From Ornithinimicrobium faecis (GTDB lineage: Bacteria; Actinomycetota; Actinomycetes; Actinomycetales; Dermatophilaceae), in NCBI RefSeq assembly GCF_023923225.1, contig NZ_CP099489.1:496001-560000 (forward strand): DNA of 64,000 nt. The letters are read 5' to 3'. Every line of letters begins with the position of its first letter. The stretch's first letter is position 1. The translations under genes and the position numbers were made by a program. The notes below the pieces were generated by a model that saw nothing but the letters and a program-made list of their open reading frames with translations, had not been told where the DNA came from and did not search any database. This document shows positions 58,873-64,000 of this stretch, in pieces.

Positions 58873-60102
58873 GTGACCAGCCCGCAGAGACCCGAGCCGC
58901 CCGCCGCGACGCGAGCGCCGTTGCGCCGCGGCGGTGCCGGGAGTCAGCTGGCAGGCGTGAGTCAGGGGCTGGGCGACCACCTGGGGCTGCACCCCTTCGC
59001 GATCCGTGTTTTGTTCGTGGCGTTGACCGCCCTCGGTGGCGCGGGAGCGCTGATCTATGCCTTCCTCTGGGCGACGATCGAGCCGGTCGATCAGCAGGAC
59101 GCGGCCTCGACCCTGGGGCGCTGGGCCAGCCCGGGGAAACTGTTGGTCGCCGGTGGTGGCGCCGTCGTGCTGCTCGGCATCATGGGCATCCTGCAGGCCC
59201 AGGGCCTCAACCTGCGCCTCGATGTCACGATCCCTGTGCTCGTGCTGACCGTGGGCGCCGTCTTCATCTGGGCCCAGCTGGACCCCTCGGGGCGCGAGCG
59301 ACTCCTGGGCGACGACGGCGGCAGCCGTCAGAAGTCGCTGGGACGGCTCGTGATCGGTGCCGGTCTGGCCGTGGTCGGGCTGGTGGCGCTGACCACGCAG
59401 AATGCCGATCTCGGGCAGATGCGCAATGTCGCAGCAGCCGTGGTCGTCGCCCTCATCGGCGTCGGGCTCCTGGCGGCGCCCTATGTGACCCGGCTGTGGC
59501 GCAACCTGCGCGAGGAGCAGGCGGCGACCGCGCGCGCGACCGAGCGGGCCGACATCGCTGCGCACCTGCACGACTCTGTCCTGCAGACCCTGGCCCTGAT
59601 CCAACGCCGCGCCGACGACCCGACCCAGGTGGCTCGGCTCGCCCGCGCCCAGGAGCGCGAGCTGCGCAGCTGGCTGTATGCCGGACCGGTCGGCCCTGCG
59701 GCGACCCTCGCCGGAGCGGTGGCGGCTGCCGGGCACGACGTGGAGGACCTGCACGGTGTGCCCATCGAGGTGATCATCACCGGCGACCGCCCTCTGGACT
59801 CCGATGGACAGGCCCTGGTCAACGCCCTGCGCGAAGCGATGCTCAACGCGGTGCGCCACGGGGAGCCGCCCGTCTCGGCCTATGTCGAGGTCGGCGCAGC
59901 CTCGGTCGAGGCCTTCGTGCGCGACCACGGCGCGGGCTTTGAGCTCGAGGGCGTCCCGAGCGACCGGCTCGGCGTGCGTGAGTCCATCATGGGCCGGATG
60001 CACCGGCACGGAGGCACAGCGCGGGTGCGCCGCCTCGAGCACGGGACCGAGGTCAGCCTTGAGCTGCCGCTGTCCCCCGAGCCACAAGGAGCTGAGTCAT
60101 GA
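58873..60102 (+). CDS. PspC-domain sensor histidine kinase
   Basis: A 409-residue kinase. It starts with a PspC domain (LAGVSQGLGDHLGLHPFAIR, LFVALTALGGAGALIYAFLW), then three more membrane helices. The dimerisation helix has the phosphoacceptor His in AAHLHDSVLQTLALIQ (about 233), and the HATPase domain has NALREAMLNAVRHG and VRDHGAGFEL. It signals to the LuxR-type regulator that overlaps its stop. The GTG start follows a GGGGGAGG site. Confidence 0.88.
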   Translation: MTSPQRPEPPAATRAPLRRGGAGSQLAGVSQGLGDHLGLHPFAIRVLFVALTALGGAGALIYAFLWATIEPVDQQDAASTLGRWASPGKLLVAGGGAVVLLGIMGILQAQGLNLRLDVTIPVLVLTVGAVFIWAQLDPSGRERLLGDDGGSRQKSLGRLVIGAGLAVVGLVALTTQNADLGQMRNVAAAVVVALIGVGLLAAPYVTRLWRNLREEQAATARATERADIAAHLHDSVLQTLALIQRRADDPTQVARLARAQERELRSWLYAGPVGPAATLAGAVAAAGHDVEDLHGVPIEVIITGDRPLDSDGQALVNALREAMLNAVRHGEPPVSAYVEVGAASVEAFVRDHGAGFELEGVPSDRLGVRESIMGRMHRHGGTARVRRLEHGTEVSLELPLSPEPQGAES

Positions 60103-60860
60103 CAGGGACCACACCTGGTGCCAGACCCCCCGGAACCACGCCTGCCGCAGCCACGCCTGCCCCGGCCACGTCACCCGCGGCCGGCGGACCGATCCGCCTC
60201 GTCCTGGTCGATGATCACCGGATGTTCCGATCCGGGGTGCGCGCCGAGCTGGACGAGATCTCGGGCAACCGGCTGGACATCGTGGGGGAGGCCGGCAGTG
60301 TCGACCAGGCGGTCGCCGTCATCCGGGAGCAACGCCCCGACGTGGTCCTGCTCGACGTGCACCTGCCCGGTGGCAATGGTCGCGGCGGCAGCGACGTGAT
60401 CACCGGCTGTGCGGGCGTGACCACGCAGGCCGGAGGGCCGGTGCGCTTCCTGGCGCTGTCGGTCTCCGACGCCGCCGAGGACGTGATCGCGGTCATCCGA
60501 GCTGGCGCGCGCGGCTATGTCACCAAGACGATCAGTGGCCCGGAGCTGGGCGGAGCGATCGTGCGGGTCGCTGACGGTGATGCGGTCTTCAGCCCACGGC
60601 TGGCAGGTTTTGTGCTCGACGCCTTCGGGGCTGCTGCCGGTGAGATCGCCGAGGTCGACGAGGAGCTCGATCGGCTCAGCGCCCGCGAGCGTGAGGTGAT
60701 GCGGCTGATCGCGCGGGGCTACCAGTACAAGGAGGTGGCCAAGGAGTTGTTCATCTCCGTGAAGACCGTCGAGACCCATGTCTCCTCGGTGCTGCGCAAG
60801 CTGCAACTGTCCTCCCGGCACGAGCTCACGGCGTGGGCGATGGGCCGTCGTCTGCTCTGA
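60099..60860 (+). CDS. LuxR/NarL-type response regulator
   Basis: A 253-residue regulator with an N-terminal Pro/Thr/Ala-rich extension of about 30 residues, then a receiver domain (LVLVDDHRMFRSGVRAEL, phospho-Asp in VVLLDVHLPGG, about 86) and a C-terminal LuxR HTH (LSAREREVMRLIARGYQYKE, LFISVKTVETHVSSVLRKL). It pairs with the PspC kinase. The ATG overlaps the kinase stop by 4 nt. Confidence 0.9.
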   Translation: MTGTTPGARPPGTTPAAATPAPATSPAAGGPIRLVLVDDHRMFRSGVRAELDEISGNRLDIVGEAGSVDQAVAVIREQRPDVVLLDVHLPGGNGRGGSDVITGCAGVTTQAGGPVRFLALSVSDAAEDVIAVIRAGARGYVTKTISGPELGGAIVRVADGDAVFSPRLAGFVLDAFGAAAGEIAEVDEELDRLSAREREVMRLIARGYQYKEVAKELFISVKTVETHVSSVLRKLQLSSRHELTAWAMGRRLL

Positions 60861-61464
60861 CCGGGATCCCGATCTGACCGAGCACGGCCTCCAGGTCGTT
60901 GGTCAGGGCGGCAAACTCGGCATCGGGCACATGCAGGGCCAGGTTCAGCCACACCGGGTCGCCCTCACGGCGGTGCAGCTCAAGGACCCGCATCTGATCA
61001 GGCATCTGCACCAGCTTGTTCCCGATCTCGTTGCCGGCAGTGCCACCCAGCGTGGGCGCCCACTGGGTCGGGCGCTGCTCGCGGTCAAAGACCACCTCGG
61101 TGATCTCCTGATAGGGCACCATCTCGTGCCCGCCCGCGGTGATCCCCTCCCGGCCGACCACGAGCACGGCCGGTGGTTGGGTGGCGGAGAGTTTGCGGGC
61201 ACGGGTCAGCAGCACGATGGCCACCACGGCGATCAGGACCGCGATGCCCAGCCCCACGCCGCCGATGATGGTGAAGGTGCCCTCGGGGTCGTCGATGCCC
61301 AGGATCTCGCTGCCGGAGAAGAGCATCAGCCCGAACCACACTGCGGCCCAGACCGCCACGACCGCGCAGCCGATCCCGGCGATCTTGGCAAGTCGTCGGA
61401 TCCGCTCGATCGCGGCCGGGTCGCCAAACACCGTCAGGGTCGAGCCGTCACGCTGATAAGCCAT
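60826..61464 (-). CDS. Membrane protein of unknown function
   Basis: A 212-residue protein with two membrane helices (IGCAVVAVWAAVWFGLMLF, GVGLGIAVLIAVVAIVLL) followed by a cytosolic domain with a PH-like strand pattern (LVVGREGITAGGHEMVPYQE, ITEVVFDREQRP). Its 3' end overlaps the response regulator gene by 35 bp, tail to tail. TAGCCT lies 6 nt before the ATG, indicating leaderless transcription. No function is recognised. Confidence 0.65.
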   Translation of the reverse strand: MAYQRDGSTLTVFGDPAAIERIRRLAKIAGIGCAVVAVWAAVWFGLMLFSGSEILGIDDPEGTFTIIGGVGLGIAVLIAVVAIVLLTRARKLSATQPPAVLVVGREGITAGGHEMVPYQEITEVVFDREQRPTQWAPTLGGTAGNEIGNKLVQMPDQMRVLELHRREGDPVWLNLALHVPDAEFAALTNDLEAVLGQIGIPVRADDGPSPTP

Positions 61465-61495
61465 CCCACGAGGCTAGAACATGCCGCAGGCTGGG

Positions 61496-62680
61496 CTATT
61501 CGGCGCGGCGCGGCTGCACCAGGGCCACGCCGGCACCGACAACCAGGATCGCGCCGGAGAGCAGCAGCCCGGTGCCGAGGTCCGCGGTCACGTCCGAGAC
61601 CCAGCCGGTCAGGGTCGGCCCGACGGTCTGGCCGAGGCCGAAGGCGATCGTGGCAAAGGCGATGCCAGCGGTCCAGTGCGGCTGGGGCAGGGCCTCACGC
61701 ACCGCGATGCTCACGGCGGTGACCACTGCCAGGAAACTCCCGCCCACCACCGCGCCCGAGAGATAGGCCGCGACCGGACCGTCCAGCACCACCGGGAGAA
61801 CCGTGCCCACGGCGAGTGCCGTCATCACCACAGCCATGCCGCGGGACCCACCGACCCTCCCGAGCAACGGCCCCCAGGCCAGGCCGGAGACGGCAGCGGT
61901 CACTCCGACGACGGCCCAGAACCCGGCGATCAGCGGGCCGGTCATGCCCTGGTCCGTGAGGTATTCGCTGATGAACGTCAGATAGGCGATGTAGCCCAGA
62001 CCAAAGCAGGTGTAGGCGAGCACGGCCCAGCCGATGAGCCGCCGGTCCCAGCGTCGCGCGTGGTCCTCGGGTGGTGCGGGGTCGGCCACGCGTCGTGCTG
62101 CCAGCCCGGCGGCGATGGTCGCCAGCACCCCGACCGCCGCGAGGGCGATCCAACCCTCGCGCCAGCCCGAGCCGTGGGTGATCTCCAGCACCCACGGCAC
62201 CAGCAGACCCGCCGCGACGATGCCAGCGCCGGCACCTCCGAAATAGACCCCCAGCAGCACTGCGGCGCGGCCACGCGAGCCGCGGTGGCTAGCCTCGGCC
62301 ACCAGGACGGCACCGAGCACGAAGGCCAGGGCGCCGGCGAGGCCGGCGACGAAGCGGATGGTGAGGAGCACGGCATACAGGCTGGTCGTGGCGGTGAGAC
62401 CGATGGCGAGCGTAGTCACCGCAGTCCCGGCGAGGAAGGCCCGCCGGGTGCCCATGGCGCGCGCCAGCGGGGCGGCCAGCAGCGCCCCGACCAGATAACC
62501 CGCTGCGTTGGTGGTGTTGAGCGCCCCCGCCGCGGAGTAGGACCAGGACAGGTCATCGCTCATGGCCGGGAGCAGCAGCGCGTAGGCGAACCTGGCCAGA
62601 CCAAGGGCCACGAGCGGACCAGCCGCCAGCCCGATGGCCAGACCTAGGTGGCCCTGTCCCTCCGCTGCGACGCGCTGCAC
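61496..62680 (-). CDS. MFS transporter, YbfB/YjiJ-like
   Basis: A 394-residue protein with 12 membrane helices. The start region is GLAIGLAAGPLVALGLARFA, followed by MGTRRAFLAGTAVTTLAIGL, and a second half with GYIAYLTFISEYLTDQG, typical of the YbfB/YjiJ group. The GTG at 62680 lies 10 nt after the SnoaL-like stop; a longer frame reads through that gene. The substrate is unknown. It is probably co-transcribed with the SnoaL-like gene. Confidence 0.8.
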   Translation of the reverse strand: MQRVAAEGQGHLGLAIGLAAGPLVALGLARFAYALLLPAMSDDLSWSYSAAGALNTTNAAGYLVGALLAAPLARAMGTRRAFLAGTAVTTLAIGLTATTSLYAVLLTIRFVAGLAGALAFVLGAVLVAEASHRGSRGRAAVLLGVYFGGAGAGIVAAGLLVPWVLEITHGSGWREGWIALAAVGVLATIAAGLAARRVADPAPPEDHARRWDRRLIGWAVLAYTCFGLGYIAYLTFISEYLTDQGMTGPLIAGFWAVVGVTAAVSGLAWGPLLGRVGGSRGMAVVMTALAVGTVLPVVLDGPVAAYLSGAVVGGSFLAVVTAVSIAVREALPQPHWTAGIAFATIAFGLGQTVGPTLTGWVSDVTADLGTGLLLSGAILVVGAGVALVQPRRAE

Positions 62681-62690
62681 GGCCGAGACG

Positions 62691-63044
62691 TCAGACAGTC
62701 GGCGTGTCGAAGTAGCTGTGGCGCTCGCACGCGCGACCGGCACTGTCGTAGTCGATGAAGTCGGAGAATCCGACGGTGACCGAGGTGCCGTCACGCAGTG
62801 TCCCGGTGAAGACTCCGCGGACCGCCGCTGACGATCCCTCAACGATCAGCTGGTCGATCCGGTGGCTGCCGGACGCGATGACCCGCTCGCCGCCATAGAA
62901 CGCCCGCAGGGCGGCGCTGCCCTGCATCGGCGCATAGCCCGGGCGGTGATAGACGCCGTCCTCGGCAAACCAGTCCAGGACCCCGTCGACGTCGCCCGAG
63001 TCGACTGCCCGGTAGTAGCGGTTCGTGATCTCGGTCAGGTCCAT
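62691..63044 (-). CDS. SnoaL-like (NTF2-fold) protein
   Basis: A 117-residue protein with the NTF2 pattern: NRYYRAVDSGDVDGVLDWFA, GVYHRPGYAPMQGSAALRAF and RHSYFDTPTV. Such proteins act as isomerases, cyclases or unknown binders. GGAGG lies upstream of the ATG. It follows the amino-acid dehydrogenase gene by 16 bp and precedes the MFS gene by 10 bp, so the three may form an operon. Confidence 0.75.
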   Translation of the reverse strand: MDLTEITNRYYRAVDSGDVDGVLDWFAEDGVYHRPGYAPMQGSAALRAFYGGERVIASGSHRIDQLIVEGSSAAVRGVFTGTLRDGTSVTVGFSDFIDYDSAGRACERHSYFDTPTV

Positions 63045-63060
63045 CAGCTGTCCGCCTCCA

Positions 63061-63999
63061 TCAGTTGGCCGCCTTTGTCAGTCGCTGGGCAGCGAGGTCC
63101 CGGGCCGTCTGCTCCGGGGTGACCCCGCGCTCCTGCGCCTCGGCCAGGATGCCGTCGACGCGTCCACCAATCTGCTCGAGCGCCTCGGCCAGGGTGCTCT
63201 CGTCCCAGCCGACGACCCCGGCGTGGACCTGGATGACGCCGCCGGCGTTGGCCACGAAGTCCGGGACGACGGTGATGCCCGCCGCGCGCAGCGCCTCGCC
63301 GGCCTCGGCCGAGTCGAGCGTGTCGTTGGCGGCGCCGGCCACGACCTGAGCGCGGACACGACTGGCGTTGTCCGCGGTCAGGACCCGGGCCACGGCGCAC
63401 GGCGCGAAGACGTCGGTGTCGGTGAAGGGCGCCTCGTGCGGGTCGACCACGCTCGCGCCGAGCTCGTCGGCGAGCGCCTGTGCCCTGGCGCCATCGATGT
63501 CGGCCACGGACAGGATCGCCCCGTCGGCTGCGGCGAAGCGGGCCAGACTGGCCCCGACCTGGCCGGTGCCCTGGACAACGACACGGACGCCGTCCATGTC
63601 CCGCTGGAGGGCGTGTCGCACCCCGGCGCGCATGGCGGCATAGACGCCGCGGGCGGTGTAGGGGCCGGGGTCGACCTCGTCGCAGAAGGCCCGGCCCCCA
63701 CGCTCCTCAATGACCCGCATGTCGGTCGGGGTGGTCCCCATGTCAACACCGGGGATGTAGGCACCGTTGGTGCGGGCCACGAACTCTCCGAAGGCCAGCA
63801 GTGCCGCGCGACGCTCGTCGCCCTGCAGGGCCGCAGGGCCGTCGGCGAGGATGACGGACTTGGCGCCGCCATAAGGCAGGTCTGCGCACGCGTGCTTCAG
63901 GGTCATCGCCGCCGCCAGTCGCTGGGCCTCGATGACGGCGGCCTCTGGTGTGGCGTAAGGCCGCCAGCGCGTGCCGCCGAAGCCGGGGCCCAGCCTGGT
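63061..63999 (-). CDS. Glu/Leu/Phe/Val dehydrogenase, 5' end cut by window
   Basis: The frame continues past the right edge; about 312 residues are visible. GPGFGGTRWRPYATPEAAVI and AADLPYGGAKSVI type blocks (catalytic Lys in LPYGGAKSV), PGVDMGTTPTDM, the NAD-binding VQGTGQVGASLARF and FVANAGGVIQVHAG identify the family. It is a short, leucine/valine dehydrogenase-like form that deaminates a branched-chain or aromatic amino acid to the keto acid with NAD. The first ~40-60 residues lie outside the window. Confidence 0.88.
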   Translation of the reverse strand, partial: TRLGPGFGGTRWRPYATPEAAVIEAQRLAAAMTLKHACADLPYGGAKSVILADGPAALQGDERRAALLAFGEFVARTNGAYIPGVDMGTTPTDMRVIEERGGRAFCDEVDPGPYTARGVYAAMRAGVRHALQRDMDGVRVVVQGTGQVGASLARFAAADGAILSVADIDGARAQALADELGASVVDPHEAPFTDTDVFAPCAVARVLTADNASRVRAQVVAGAANDTLDSAEAGEALRAAGITVVPDFVANAGGVIQVHAGVVGWDESTLAEALEQIGGRVDGILAEAQERGVTPEQTARDLAAQRLTKAAN

Positions 64000-64000
64000 G

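Overview
The window is about 70% GC and reads as chromosome of an actinobacterium, most likely of the order Micrococcales; an Ornithinimicrobium/Serinicoccus-like lineage is a guess. The actinobacterial signs are the purF-purM-DUF3073 block, a SAM-IV type riboswitch on metYX, many promoters with a TANNNT hexamer 6-9 nt before the start codon (leaderless mRNAs), an actinobacterial-type small SRP RNA, and PspC-type sensor kinases. There is no phage, transposase, CRISPR array or rRNA operon. About 67 genes are real; the other long open frames are high-GC shadows.

Layout. 0-6.3 kb: an acyl-CoA synthetase (cut by the left edge), an exporter, two SDR dehydrogenases and a thiolase form a CoA-thioester run. 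6.4-12.1 kb: a lipoprotein, small enzymes, a broken Uma2 gene, TetR plus a GMC oxidase. 12.3-16.1 kb: secreted M28 peptidase, flavodoxin-like protein, aldehyde dehydrogenase. 16.1-18.1 kb: a cobalamin riboswitch controls a secreted toroid protein with three cell-wall-binding repeats. 18.1-20.5 kb: six copies of a 40-bp palindrome around a secreted beta-repeat protein and a frameshifted DUF559 nuclease gene. 20.5-25.8 kb: SRPBCC, LytR_C, VWA lipoprotein, ffs, tRNA-Ser(GGA), zinc alcohol dehydrogenase, P-loop protein. 25.9-34.1 kb: arcA and a sterol-carrier gene, then an accessory island (intact DUF559 nuclease gene between two 70-bp palindromes, a flavin oxidoreductase, a 32-bp tandem array), then purF, purM and DUF3073. 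34.3-38.3 kb: CopC, YigZ, a D-amino-acid-ligase-like ATP-grasp enzyme, gluconokinase, a RelBE module. 38.3-47.5 kb: a tightly overlapped eight-gene catabolic and uptake operon under a divergent LacI regulator. 47.5-53.3 kb: NfeD plus SPFH, a 39-bp tandem array, LysR and hemerythrin, argG, a MazF module. 53.4-56.4 kb: metY-metX under a SAM-IV aptamer and a cysteine-codon leader peptide. 56.5-64 kb: PspC envelope-stress genes and a two-component pair, MFS, SnoaL-like protein, and an amino-acid dehydrogenase cut by the right edge.

The most unusual content is regulatory and repetitive. (1) The B12-riboswitch gene looks like a transcobalamin-like toroid anchored to the cell wall. (2) Both DUF559 nuclease-like genes are bracketed by palindromic repeats, a different family at each locus, and carry DnaA-box-like sequences about 41-43 nt before their starts. 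A MazF-type module carries one at the same distance. (3) Several unrelated intergenic repeat families have periods of 31-32 or 62-64 bp, close to three or six turns of DNA; one has entered a coding sequence in frame. (4) metYX combines a SAM aptamer with a Cys-Cys leader peptide. Coordinates, motifs and pairings were read by eye; family names come from recognised motifs, not from database searches.
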